NCBI GenBank assembly: GCA_012511645.1
Contig: JAAZFP010000033.1
Span: 1 to 13,340 of the forward strand
Direction: 5' to 3'
From: Microbacteriaceae bacterium
Lineage (GTDB): Bacteria; Actinomycetota; Actinomycetes; Actinomycetales; Microbacteriaceae
Length of the DNA stretch: 13,340 nt
Shown here piece by piece: positions 1 through 7,300 of the stretch. A program made the translations under genes and the position numbers. The notes under the pieces were generated by a model. That model did no database searches and was not told where the DNA came from. It saw only the letters and a list, made by a program, of their open reading frames with translations. How positions within the stretch are numbered: the first letter of the stretch is position 1; each line of letters begins with the position of its first letter.

Positions 1-81
1 ACCGAGGCCCGTCTGCACGAGGCAGTTGAAGCTGAGCTTGCCCAGGCCACCGGCGCGAGCGTCGGGGCGGTGGGCGAGTGA
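1..81 (+). CDS. sufD: SufD C-terminus (partial)
   Basis: Only the last 26 codons are in the window, entering in frame at base 1 and ending in TGA at 79-81. The peptide ends in an Ala/Glu-rich stretch with the pattern ARLHEAVEAELAQA, as expected for the C-terminal helix of SufB/SufD scaffold proteins. SufD works with SufB and the ATPase SufC in the cytoplasmic complex that builds Fe-S clusters. The call rests mainly on position: a Rieske ferredoxin and sufC follow directly with 4-bp overlaps, the usual order in this part of the Actinomycetota. The fragment has no diagnostic motif, so another upstream suf gene is possible but less likely. Confidence 0.7.
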   Translation, partial: TEARLHEAVEAELAQATGASVGAVGE

Positions 82-406
82 GCCGTCAGCACGCCATCTC
101 CGTCAGTGAACTCTTTCAAGACCAGGCGGTGCGTGTGGTGCTTGATGGGGTTCCGATTGCCATCGTGCTGGATGGTGATGGCGAGATTCACGCTATTGGT
201 GACACCTGCACCCATGGGGCGATCAGTCTCTCCGAGGGGTTTGTTGAAGACGGCGAATTGGAGTGCTTGGCCCACGGCTCAGCGTTTTCGCTGACGACTG
301 GCAAGCCCCGAAACCTTCCGGCATTTGAGCCGGTTCCCGTGTACATCGTCGAAATAGATGGCGATGACGTATTTATAGACCCGACCGTTACGAAAGAGAT
401 TGCAGC

Positions 407-410
<4 letters not shown>
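78..410 (+). CDS. Rieske [2Fe-2S] ferredoxin within the suf operon
   Basis: A 110-residue single-domain Rieske protein, the size of the small ferredoxin components of non-heme iron oxygenases. The cluster ligands are visible: CTHG gives Cys44 and His46, and CLAHG gives Cys63 and His66, with the usual spacing between the pairs. There is no signal peptide or membrane segment, so it is cytoplasmic. The GTG start at 78-80 overlaps the sufD stop (GTGA), and its stop overlaps the sufC start (ATGA), so it should be translated in step with the SufBCD proteins. No oxygenase gene lies nearby. A role as electron donor or regulator of cluster assembly is therefore inferred from position, not shown. Family assignment is secure; function is not. 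Confidence 0.9.
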
Positions 411-1174
<764 letters not shown>

Positions 1175-1183
1175 GCTAGCCTC

Positions 1184-1546
1184 ATGGATCTCGCTTCTAC
1201 AACCGACGAAACGAAACAGGTGGTTTCCATGGATCCGGAGTTTCGCGAGCAGGCGATCGAAGCGTTGAAAAACGTGGTTGATCCCGAGCTTGGGGTGAAC
1301 ATCGTTGATCTTGGGCTCATCTACGACCTTGCAATGGACGAGGAGCATGACGCGCTCGTGATCTCCATGACGCTCACGAGCGCCGGTTGTCCGCTCACCG
1401 ACGTGATCGAGAACGATATTGCAGAGTCACTCGATGGGTTAGTCCGCGCATTCCGCATCAACTGGGTGTGGATGCCGCCTTGGACGCCCGAGCGAATCAC
1501 CGATGATGGGCGCGACATGATGCGTGCGCTCGGATTCGCCATCTAA
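1184..1546 (+). CDS. sufT: DUF59 / SufT-like Fe-S maturation protein
   Basis: A 120-residue single-domain protein of the DUF59 (MIP18) family. The motif DPELGVNIVDLGLIY spans 33-47 and TSAGCP with the conserved Cys69 spans 65-70. The tail NWVWMPPWTPERITDDGRD is typical of the SufT proteins that end actinobacterial suf operons (Rv1466-like). Such proteins help mature or deliver Fe-S clusters in the cytoplasm. The start is uncertain. ATG 1184 has no Shine-Dalgarno site but has a -10 hexamer at leaderless distance. ATG 1229 (residue 16) has a good AGGTGG site 5 nt upstream and would give the common 105-residue form. Both could be used, by the internal promoter and by operon read-through respectively. 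Confidence 0.9.
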   Translation: MDLASTTDETKQVVSMDPEFREQAIEALKNVVDPELGVNIVDLGLIYDLAMDEEHDALVISMTLTSAGCPLTDVIENDIAESLDGLVRAFRINWVWMPPWTPERITDDGRDMMRALGFAI

Positions 1547-1582
1547 CGTTGCTGTAGCGGGCAACCGCGAACGCACAGCGTG

Positions 1583-1611
1583 GCCTGGGGGTCGCACGAC
1601 TCCCAGGCTTT
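1583..1611 (+). terminator. Hairpin after the suf operon
   Basis: An 11-bp stem (GCCTGGGGGTC at 1583-1593 with GACTCCCAGGC at 1598-1608, one G-U pair) closes on the 4-nt loop GCAC and is followed by TTT at 1609-1611. It lies in the 90-bp gap between the DUF59 gene and the ABC-F gene and most simply ends the suf transcript. The short T run leaves room for partial read-through into the ABC-F gene. Confidence 0.7.
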
Positions 1612-1625
1612 CGCATGTAATTTTC

Positions 1626-1630
1626 AGGAG
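1626..1630 (+). promoter_or_regulatory. Shine-Dalgarno site fixing the ABC-F start
   Basis: AGGAG lies 6 nt before GTG 1637. It selects this codon over the in-frame GTG at 1580, which would place the terminator hairpin inside the coding region. Confidence 0.8.
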
Positions 1631-1636
1631 CACGAA

Positions 1637-3235
1637 GTGATCACCGTCAAAGACCTTGCCATCGATGTCGGCGCCCGTCGACTCATGAGTGACGTGAACT
1701 TTCGTGTGAACGCGGGCGACAAAATAGGCCTCGTGGGCCGAAATGGCGCCGGTAAGACCACGCTAACGCGCACGCTCTCAGGGGAACTGCAGCCCGCGGA
1801 AGGCAGCGTTACTGTCTCTGGAGAGCTCGGTTTCTTGCCCCAGGATCCGCGCACCGGTGACCCGGAGCAGCTGGCCAGACACCGCATTCTCGATGCACGA
1901 GGATTGGGAACGTTGACTGCTCAGCTTGCCAAGGCATCAGAGGAAATGGCGAGTGATGATGCCGTTCGTGCCGAGAAGGCAATGAAGCGCTTTGGCAATT
2001 TGACTGACCGGTTTCAGGCGCTTGGTGGATATGCAGCAGAAGCAGAGGCCGCATCCATCTCCCACAACCTCGGGTTGCCCGACCGCGTGCTCGACCAGCC
2101 GCTCGGAACACTGTCGGGCGGCCAGCGCCGCCGTATCGAGCTTGCTCGAATCCTGTTCAGCGATGCGGATACGATGATTCTTGACGAGCCAACGAACCAC
2201 CTTGATGCCGACAGCGTGCTGTGGCTGCGAGAGTTCTTAAAGAGTTACCGTGGCGGTGTCATCATCATTAGTCACGATGTGGATCTGGTGGGAGAAACCG
2301 TCAACAAGGTCTTCTACCTCGACGCAAATCGTCAGGTGATCGATGTCTACAATATGGGCTGGAAGCTCTACCTGCGTCAGCGCGCGGCTGATGAGGAGCG
2401 ACGCAGAAAAGAACGGACCAACGTCGAGAAGAAGGCATCCGCTTTGCAGCAGCAAGCAGCAAAGTTTGGTGCGAAGGCGTCTAAGGCAGCTGCCGCTCAT
2501 CAGATGGTCGCCCGAGCTGAAAAGATGCTTGCCGGGCTTGAAGAGGTTCGGCAGGTCGATCGGGTTGCGAAGCTCCGGTTTCCCGACCCATCACCGTGCG
2601 GCAAGACCCCGATCATGGCGAACGGCCTGTCGAAGTCCTTCGGCTCCCTCGAGATTTGTGCCGGGGTCGACCTGGCGATTGATCGTGGATCAAAGGTGGT
2701 GGTGCTCGGCCTCAACGGCGCCGGAAAAACGACACTGCTCCGACTCCTCGCCGGGGTGGAAGAAGCTGACGCCGGCGAAATTGTCAATGGACACGGACTC
2801 AAGGTTGGGTATTACGCTCAGGAGCATGAAACGCTGAACGTATCCGCGAGTGTCTTGCAGAACATGATTTCGGTGTCACAACATCTCACCGAGACCGAGG
2901 CGCGACGGGTGCTGGGCTCGTTTCTCTTTACCGGAGATGACGTGCACAAGCCCGCCGGGGTGCTCTCTGGTGGTGAAAAGACTCGATTGGCTCTTGCCAT
3001 GCTCGTTGTGTCAAGTGCGAACGTGCTGCTGCTGGATGAGCCAACAAACAACCTCGATCCCGCGAGCCGCGAAGAGATTCTTGATGCGCTCGCGAACTTT
3101 ACCGGGGCCGTGGTGTTGGTTTCACACGATCCCGGCGCCGTCGAGGCGCTGAATCCCGAGCGCGTACTCATCATGCCCGAAGGCACCGAGGATCACTTGT
3201 CGAAAGAGTATCTCGAGCTCATCGAACTCTCGTAG
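1637..3235 (+). CDS. ABC-F family ATPase (ribosome-associated)
   Basis: A 532-residue protein with two ABC domains and no membrane segments, the ABC-F layout. Domain 1 has Walker A GRNGAGKTT (34-42), signature LSGGQ (159-163) and Walker B with DEPTNHLD (from about 179). A basic, Gln/Ala-rich helical linker covers about 243-326. Domain 2 has Walker A GLNGAGKTT (358-366), signature LSGGEK (443-448) and DEPTNNLD. Both catalytic Glu residues are present. ABC-F proteins act at the ribosomal E site, as translation factors (EttA type) or antibiotic-protection proteins. Length and linker fit the housekeeping actinobacterial type, such as Rv1473, which also lies near the suf genes in M. tuberculosis. 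A resistance role cannot be excluded from sequence alone. Confidence 0.93.
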   Translation: MITVKDLAIDVGARRLMSDVNFRVNAGDKIGLVGRNGAGKTTLTRTLSGELQPAEGSVTVSGELGFLPQDPRTGDPEQLARHRILDARGLGTLTAQLAKASEEMASDDAVRAEKAMKRFGNLTDRFQALGGYAAEAEAASISHNLGLPDRVLDQPLGTLSGGQRRRIELARILFSDADTMILDEPTNHLDADSVLWLREFLKSYRGGVIIISHDVDLVGETVNKVFYLDANRQVIDVYNMGWKLYLRQRAADEERRRKERTNVEKKASALQQQAAKFGAKASKAAAAHQMVARAEKMLAGLEEVRQVDRVAKLRFPDPSPCGKTPIMANGLSKSFGSLEICAGVDLAIDRGSKVVVLGLNGAGKTTLLRLLAGVEEADAGEIVNGHGLKVGYYAQEHETLNVSASVLQNMISVSQHLTETEARRVLGSFLFTGDDVHKPAGVLSGGEKTRLALAMLVVSSANVLLLDEPTNNLDPASREEILDALANFTGAVVLVSHDPGAVEALNPERVLIMPEGTEDHLSKEYLELIELS

Positions 3236-3260
3236 CGTGTGTGACCGGGAAGCTACCGAG
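3229..3260. terminator. Hairpin spanning both stop codons of a convergent pair
   Basis: The ABC-F gene and the cutinase gene converge with only 17 bp between their stops. CTCGTAGC (3229-3236) can pair with GCTACCGAG (3252-3260), giving 8 bp with one bulged C and a 15-nt loop. The stem contains both stop codons. It may act as a compact two-way terminator, but there is no T tract. Confidence 0.35.
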
Positions 3261-4119
3261 CGTTCTCGAGAGCAGCATCAGAGAGCTCTGCAGCAGGCTC
3301 ATCGATCGGATCGAGCGTCGTAATCACGAATGCGGCACCATCGAGCTGTGCACCGTTGCTGAAATAGGCGAGGTGTTGCTCTGGGTCGAGTGAAGTGCTG
3401 CTCTGACACACGAAGTCGCCGGCCTCACAGTAGTCACGAATTCGCTCGGCGAATGTGCTCAACGAACCCAGCGGTCGGGGCAGCACTCCGTCAAGCTCGG
3501 GATCAAACGTGCCCACTCCGAAGGGTTCCGCCCCAACAAATCGCGGATTCGCGTACAACACAATTGAGAGAATGCGATCCGCGGCATCTGGTGAGAGCTC
3601 ACCCGCATGAGCGCCGCCGAGTCGGTCAGCTGGTGCAGCGAGTGCGTCTCCTGCGACGAGGGAGCCCTGCGAGTAGCCGAGCACGACGAATCGCTGTTCA
3701 GGACAGTTCTCTGCCTGAACATTGAGCGTGTCGATGAGCAGGCGTACCCCAGCGGATGCGCCTGCCTGGATATCGTCATCAGCCGGGTAGTCGTTGTCAA
3801 TGTGAAACACCTGATCTGGCCGTGACTGCGAAATGGCGCGAACGACGGGGGAGAGGAGCTGACCTTTTGTTGGTTCGCCCGATCCACGATTGGTAATAAC
3901 CAGGTGTGGGAGGCAATCCACAGGCTCAACAAACGGTTCTGGGTGCGCTGCAACACTGTATTCGTCAACAGCAGGTGCGGGCCCGGGCGCCTCAGTGACC
4001 GCGGCAAATTGAGCTCGGGTCTCGCTCGCATCAACCTCGGTGACGCACGATGAGAGTAAGAGCAGAGCGGCAGCCGCTAACGGCATCGTCAGGAAGCGGC
4101 CAATGATGTGTCTGGTCAT
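3253..4119 (-). CDS. Cutinase-family lipoprotein (serine esterase)
   Basis: A 288-residue protein starting at ATG 4119, whose stop codon is at 3253. The N-terminus is a lipoprotein signal: MTRHIIGRF, a hydrophobic stretch, then the lipobox LLSSC with Cys25, so the protein is probably anchored outside the membrane. A Pro/Glu/Ala-rich spacer follows. The alpha/beta hydrolase core has the cutinase features: nucleophile GYSQGS (Ser150), catalytic Asp235 within the CEAGDFVC loop, and His249 in PEQHLAY. Cys69/Cys139 and Cys231/Cys238 sit where cutinases form disulfides. Substrates could be lipid or polymer esters; this is not determined by sequence. The ATG overlaps the SURF1 stop (ATGA), so translation is coupled to a respiratory assembly gene. 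Longer upstream starts are unlikely because they lie inside SURF1 and would bury the signal peptide. Confidence 0.92.
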   Translation of the reverse strand: MTRHIIGRFLTMPLAAAALLLLSSCVTEVDASETRAQFAAVTEAPGPAPAVDEYSVAAHPEPFVEPVDCLPHLVITNRGSGEPTKGQLLSPVVRAISQSRPDQVFHIDNDYPADDDIQAGASAGVRLLIDTLNVQAENCPEQRFVVLGYSQGSLVAGDALAAPADRLGGAHAGELSPDAADRILSIVLYANPRFVGAEPFGVGTFDPELDGVLPRPLGSLSTFAERIRDYCEAGDFVCQSSTSLDPEQHLAYFSNGAQLDGAAFVITTLDPIDEPAAELSDAALENAR

Positions 4120-5009
4120 TGGTCGAGCAACGCGTCTTCCTCGTCTGCATCGCTGAGGCCTCGTCGACGCTTGCGTTCTGCGCGACGTGCATCTTGGCGC
4201 AACACCGAAGCGCCAGCAGGGTTCAGGCTCCGATGCTCTTGACGTGCACCGTACACGAGTCCAGCCGCGGCGATGGCGATAAACACATACCATTGCAGCG
4301 CATAGGACAGGTGCGGCCCCTCATCACGTTCTGGTCTTGCAGCGAGGATGCCGGTCTCAGCTGCAGGGGTCTCATCAATGAGTTGCCCGAATGCTCCCGT
4401 GTTCACGACCCCGTCATGGCCGATGAGCTCAGCGAGCTCGGGCAAATGAATGCTCGCCACCGATTGATCGGTCGACGTGCGGCCACTGATTTGAAGCTCG
4501 CTCGCGCGGAGCCGAACGGTGATCGTGACCTCACCGGTCGGCGGCACTGGCAGATTGTCCGGAATTTCTTCGATGCCTGCCACCGGAACCCAGCCCCGAT
4601 CCACGAAGAATACCTCACCATCGGTCGTGAGAAATGCTTCGACAAGGTTGGAGCCGACGCCGCCCGCGCCCGGGCGTCCGCGCGCCAGGGTTCCCTCGTC
4701 CAGATAGGTCCCTTGCACCGTGACCGGTAACCATTTCATGGTGTCTTCATTGAAACTCGACGGGTCATCAATTGCTTCGGCGAGCGGCACGGGAGAAGCA
4801 TCATAGTTTCGGTCAATGCGAGAGATTTCTGCCTGCGCATCGGCGCGCCGGTCAAACTGCCAGGTTGCGAGCCACACGCACGCGATAGAAAAGATAATCA
4901 GCAGCGTGAAATAGCCGAACCAGCGTCGGCTCCGCAAAAAACTCCAGCCAACTGCGGTGGTGTCTTCAGCGGTCATGGTGGAGCGACCTATGTCAGTGTC
5001 AACGCTCAA
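4116..5009 (-). CDS. SURF1 family cytochrome c oxidase assembly protein
   Basis: A 297-residue membrane protein with SURF1 architecture: an N-terminal membrane helix (about 32-50, ending in ATWQFDRR), a long extracytoplasmic domain, and a second helix at about 241-256. Family motifs include FFVDRGWVP (134-142) and GPHLSYALQWY (231-241). The C-terminus is basic then acidic. SURF1 proteins help insert heme a or assemble the aa3 oxidase. TTG 5009 is favoured as start because GGAG lies 8 nt upstream and TTGA overlaps the previous gene's stop. ATG 4976 (residue 12) is the alternative. It is the third gene of a four-gene overlapping operon. Probable ctaE, at the far end of the window, encodes a subunit of the likely target enzyme. 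Confidence 0.93.
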   Translation of the reverse strand: MSVDTDIGRSTMTAEDTTAVGWSFLRSRRWFGYFTLLIIFSIACVWLATWQFDRRADAQAEISRIDRNYDASPVPLAEAIDDPSSFNEDTMKWLPVTVQGTYLDEGTLARGRPGAGGVGSNLVEAFLTTDGEVFFVDRGWVPVAGIEEIPDNLPVPPTGEVTITVRLRASELQISGRTSTDQSVASIHLPELAELIGHDGVVNTGAFGQLIDETPAAETGILAARPERDEGPHLSYALQWYVFIAIAAAGLVYGARQEHRSLNPAGASVLRQDARRAERKRRRGLSDADEEDALLDQ

Positions 5010-5239
5010 GACGGTTGCTCCAGCTCATCGAATCGCACAACCCGCAGCGGAAACGAGCGTGCGCTCAGAAACTCTTCTAAGTACTCTCGGTGTTCCACAC
5101 AGGCAAGCCATGTTTTTTGGCGATCCTTCGAGTGTATCTTCGGATTGCGCCACAGAATCGCCCAGGCAGCAGGGGCGATGCAACCGGCGCGCGAGCACCG
5201 CGCACCCGACGCCACTGAGTGTCCGAGCACCCCGATCAT
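5006..5239 (-). CDS. Small Cys/His (probable zinc-binding) protein
   Basis: A 77-residue protein of a small actinobacterial family that I recall being labelled, without good reason, acetone carboxylase. Two metal-ligand pairs are visible: Cys15-x4-Cys20 and Cys47-x2-His50, separated by AVWAILWRNPKIH-like sequence (AAWAILWRNPKIH here) and KTWLAC. This resembles a treble-clef or zinc-ribbon site. There are no membrane helices. The ATG overlaps the DUF3099 stop (ATGA), and its own stop overlaps the TTG start of SURF1. That arrangement and the conserved-looking motif argue for a real gene. Function is unknown. Metal handling or a helper role in oxidase assembly is a guess from its neighbours. Confidence 0.78.
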   Translation of the reverse strand: MIGVLGHSVASGARCSRAGCIAPAAWAILWRNPKIHSKDRQKTWLACVEHREYLEEFLSARSFPLRVVRFDELEQPS

Positions 5240-5676
5240 GCGTCATCCTCATCTGAAGTTGAGGCCGCTTCTGCGTTGCCGCTGTTACCCGCCCGAGGAG
5301 CCGATGTGTCATGAGCGTGGCCCGCATTCGCCGAAGATCTGCGGTGTGATGGTGCGTCGACGACGATGACCGAGGGTATTCCATCGGTCTGCTCGGGATC
5401 TTCGGTGTGGAGATGCGCTGTGGTGAGCTCGAGCGGGCTCGGTGCGTCTGGTTGTGTGCCACCGGTATGCGACACTGCGTTTGCGATGAGCACCGCAAAA
5501 TAGGGCAGCAGGATAGCGCCAAGCGCGGCGATGAGGATCCACCAGCCGCGAAGCCAAAACAGCGAGGTAATGCACAGTACGCGCAGCGACATTGCGAGAA
5601 AGTACATTCGCATTCGGTGCGTGCGGTCTCGTGCTGGGTTCACCCCAACAGAAGTCACGTCAAACTGCTGTGCCAC
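5236..5676 (-). CDS. DUF3099 membrane protein
   Basis: A 146-residue protein. Two closely spaced membrane helices (about 25-42 and 44-66) contain the DUF3099-like pattern: RMRMYFLAMSLRVLC, a GWW turn, then LLPYFAVLIANA. A hydrophilic Ala/Ser/Asp-rich tail of about 75 residues, ending in an acidic run, lies on one side of the membrane. Function is unknown for the family. It leads the operon with the small Cys/His protein, SURF1 and the cutinase, overlapping the second gene by ATGA. The GTG start lacks a good Shine-Dalgarno site but has TAGGCT exactly 7 nt upstream, so a leaderless message is likely. Later in-frame GTG codons (5658, 5643) are possible but less well placed. Confidence 0.85.
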   Translation of the reverse strand: MAQQFDVTSVGVNPARDRTHRMRMYFLAMSLRVLCITSLFWLRGWWILIAALGAILLPYFAVLIANAVSHTGGTQPDAPSPLELTTAHLHTEDPEQTDGIPSVIVVDAPSHRRSSANAGHAHDTSAPRAGNSGNAEAASTSDEDDA

Positions 5677-5683
5677 TCTGCAA

Positions 5684-5712
5684 AGCCTACTCGTGCATCC
5701 TGCTACTAGGCT
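5684..5712. promoter_or_regulatory. Reciprocal divergent promoter AGCCTA-N17-TAGGCT
   Basis: TAGGCT at 5707-5712 (+) is the candidate -10 of fabG. TAGGCT at 5689-5684 (-) is the candidate -10 of the DUF3099 operon. The two are separated by exactly 17 bp, so the -10 of each lies where the -35 of the other would be. Polymerase should be able to occupy only one orientation at a time. The minus-strand hexamer ends 7 nt before GTG 5676; fabG would have a leader of about 20 nt. Confidence 0.55.
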
Positions 5713-5738
5713 GGGCGACAGCGAACGAAAGGATCCTC

Positions 5739-6449
5739 ATGACAACGCCTCGCACCGTGCTCATCACCGGCGGAAATCGTGGCAGCGGCTACGCGATTGC
5801 TGAACGCATGATTGCCGATGGACACCGGGTGGCAGTCACCTCGCGCTCAGGAGAGGGGCCCGAAGGTGCTCTGACCGTGCGGGCCGAAATGAACGATAGC
5901 GCGTCGATCGATGAGGCATTCACCGCGGTTGAAGCGCAGCTCGGTCCTGTCGAAGTCATCGTTGCAAACGCAGGCATCACGCGCGATACCCTGTTGCTCC
6001 GAATGAGCGAAGAAGACTTCACCGATGTGATCGATACGAATCTCACTGGAACTTTTCGAGTGGTGAAGCGCGCAGCAAAGGGACTCCTCAAAGCTCGGTT
6101 TGGTCGCGTCATTCTTATTTCAAGCGTCGTTGGACTGTATGGTTCTCCCGGCCAGATCAATTACTCGTCGTCAAAGGCCGCACTCGTCGGGTTTGCACGA
6201 TCGCTCACTCGTGAGCTCGGCTCCCGCGGCATTACTGCAAACGTTGTTGCCCCGGGGTTTATCGAGACCGACATGACCGCGTCCCTGCCCGAAGCGCAGC
6301 AACAGAAGTACCTCGATTCAATTCCCGCTGCAAGATTTGGTCAGGTCTCCGAGATTGCAAGCGCGGTGTCGTGGCTCGCGAGCGACGATGCGTCGTACAT
6401 CTCTGGAGCAGTGATCCCCGTTGACGGGGGACTTGGCATGGGGCACTAA
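5739..6449 (+). CDS. fabG: 3-oxoacyl-ACP reductase (FabG/MabA-like SDR)
   Basis: A 236-residue short-chain dehydrogenase. The NADPH-binding motif is TGGNRGSG (10-17) and NAG is at 77-79. The catalytic tetrad is Asn101, Ser129, Tyr142 and Lys146, the last two in NYSSSK. The C-terminal part carries PGFIETDMT and the final SGAVIPVDGGLGM, as in FabG/MabA proteins. The enzyme reduces 3-oxoacyl-ACP in type II fatty acid synthesis in the cytoplasm. The GGNRGxG wording is closer to the mycobacterial MabA type than to E. coli FabG. ATG 5739 is chosen because AAAGGA (5728-5733) lies 5 nt upstream and TAGGCT lies upstream of that. No inhA-like enoyl reductase follows. A different SDR substrate cannot be excluded. 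Confidence 0.9.
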   Translation: MTTPRTVLITGGNRGSGYAIAERMIADGHRVAVTSRSGEGPEGALTVRAEMNDSASIDEAFTAVEAQLGPVEVIVANAGITRDTLLLRMSEEDFTDVIDTNLTGTFRVVKRAAKGLLKARFGRVILISSVVGLYGSPGQINYSSSKAALVGFARSLTRELGSRGITANVVAPGFIETDMTASLPEAQQQKYLDSIPAARFGQVSEIASAVSWLASDDASYISGAVIPVDGGLGMGH

Positions 6450-6524
6450 CTGCGCGCTTGTCGATCTGACGACGCTCAGACGGTTCGAAGCGTTTATACG
6501 CGCTGCCGGCATTGTGTGAGAGAT

Positions 6525-6556
6525 GAACGCGAGAAGCTCAACACACTCTCGCGTTC
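6525..6556. terminator. Convergent fabG/serB terminator hairpin
   Basis: A perfect 10-bp inverted repeat, GAACGCGAGA (6525-6534) and TCTCGCGTTC (6547-6556), with a 12-nt loop, lies in the 116-bp gap between the convergent fabG and serB genes. There is no strong T tract on either side. It probably ends transcription in both directions. Confidence 0.55.
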
Positions 6557-6565
6557 CTCTCTCGT

Positions 6566-7213
6566 TCAGGCCAACTTTTCAAGCAATGGGATGACGAGAG
6601 CGAGGTCGTCTTCGATGGAAATATCAGCCCGTTCTCGCACGATGGGCTTCGCGTTATACCCGACCCCGATGCCAGCAACGGACATCATCTCGAGGTCATT
6701 CGCACCGTCACCGATCGCCATAGTTGCGGTCAACGGGGTGTCCGTCTCCTGAGCCCACTCCACGAGAGCCTGAGCCTTTGCGGTTGCATCAATGATGGGC
6801 CCTAGGGTGCGGCCGGTCAGCACGCCGTCTCTCACTTCAAGACGGTTTGCTCGCCAAAAGTTGAGGCCAAGATCTACCGCGAGTGGATCCAGCACCTCAT
6901 GGAAGCCCCCCGACACCACACCGACCAACCCACCGCGGGAGTGCACCTCGTGAATGAGCTGCGTGATGCCGGGGGAGAGCCGCACTTGCTGATACGCCTG
7001 CTCGAATACCGACTCCGGAGTGCCTCGTAAGGTAGCCACGCGTTCGGCAAGACTTTCAGCAAAGTCAAGTTCTCCGCGCATCGCACGCTCGGTGATCTCC
7101 GCGACCAAATCGCGGGTACCTGCCGCCTCAGCGAGCAGCTCGATCACCTCATCTTGAATCGTGGTTGAGTCACAGTCGAGCACCACAAGTGGGGCAGCCG
7201 AGGAAGCAGTCAT
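6566..7213 (-). CDS. serB: Phosphoserine phosphatase
   Basis: A 215-residue HAD-family phosphatase with all SerB motifs: DCDST (Asp13 nucleophile, Asp15 acid/base), SGGF (Ser101-Phe104), a motif III Lys near Lys146, and GDGANDLEM (Asp169, Asp173). It catalyses the last step of serine synthesis, the hydrolysis of L-phosphoserine, in the cytoplasm. It has the catalytic core only and lacks the N-terminal ACT regulatory domains of mycobacterial SerB2. ATG 7213 is chosen because TAGACT lies 7 nt upstream and the protein then begins just before the first motif. The upstream extension to 7318 would run through the promoter and into the divergent ABC gene. It stands alone, facing away from the ABC ATPase gene. 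Confidence 0.95.
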   Translation of the reverse strand: MTASSAAPLVVLDCDSTTIQDEVIELLAEAAGTRDLVAEITERAMRGELDFAESLAERVATLRGTPESVFEQAYQQVRLSPGITQLIHEVHSRGGLVGVVSGGFHEVLDPLAVDLGLNFWRANRLEVRDGVLTGRTLGPIIDATAKAQALVEWAQETDTPLTATMAIGDGANDLEMMSVAGIGVGYNAKPIVRERADISIEDDLALVIPLLEKLA

Positions 7214-7220
7214 GTGAGTA

Positions 7221-7226
7221 AGTCTA
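7221..7226 (-). promoter_or_regulatory. Candidate -10 hexamer (TAGACT) for serB
   Basis: On the minus strand, TAGACT is followed by 7 nt and then the serB ATG at 7213, with no Shine-Dalgarno site between them. This fits leaderless transcription. Confidence 0.5.
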
Positions 7227-7287
7227 GGCAACCTTCGCCTCCGCGAAACACGCGATGAGACGTCACAGAGATCGGGCGACTTCTCAC

Positions 7288-7293
7288 TAGGCT
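7288..7293 (+). promoter_or_regulatory. Candidate -10 hexamer (TAGGCT) for the ABC ATPase gene
   Basis: TAGGCT is followed by 7 nt (TGATCGT) and then ATG 7301. No Shine-Dalgarno site is present, so the transcript is probably leaderless. It pairs with the divergent serB hexamer 61 bp away. Confidence 0.5.
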
Positions 7294-7300
7294 TGATCGT

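Noticed and set aside
1580..1636. Upstream GTG at 1580 as the ABC-F start
   Set aside because: It would translate through the terminator hairpin and lacks a ribosome binding site; GTG 1637 has AGGAG at ideal spacing and begins just before the conserved ABC domain.
4120..4293. N-terminal extension of the cutinase up to 4293
   Set aside because: It lies inside SURF1 in another frame, is Arg/Cys-rich, and would bury a clear lipoprotein signal peptide.
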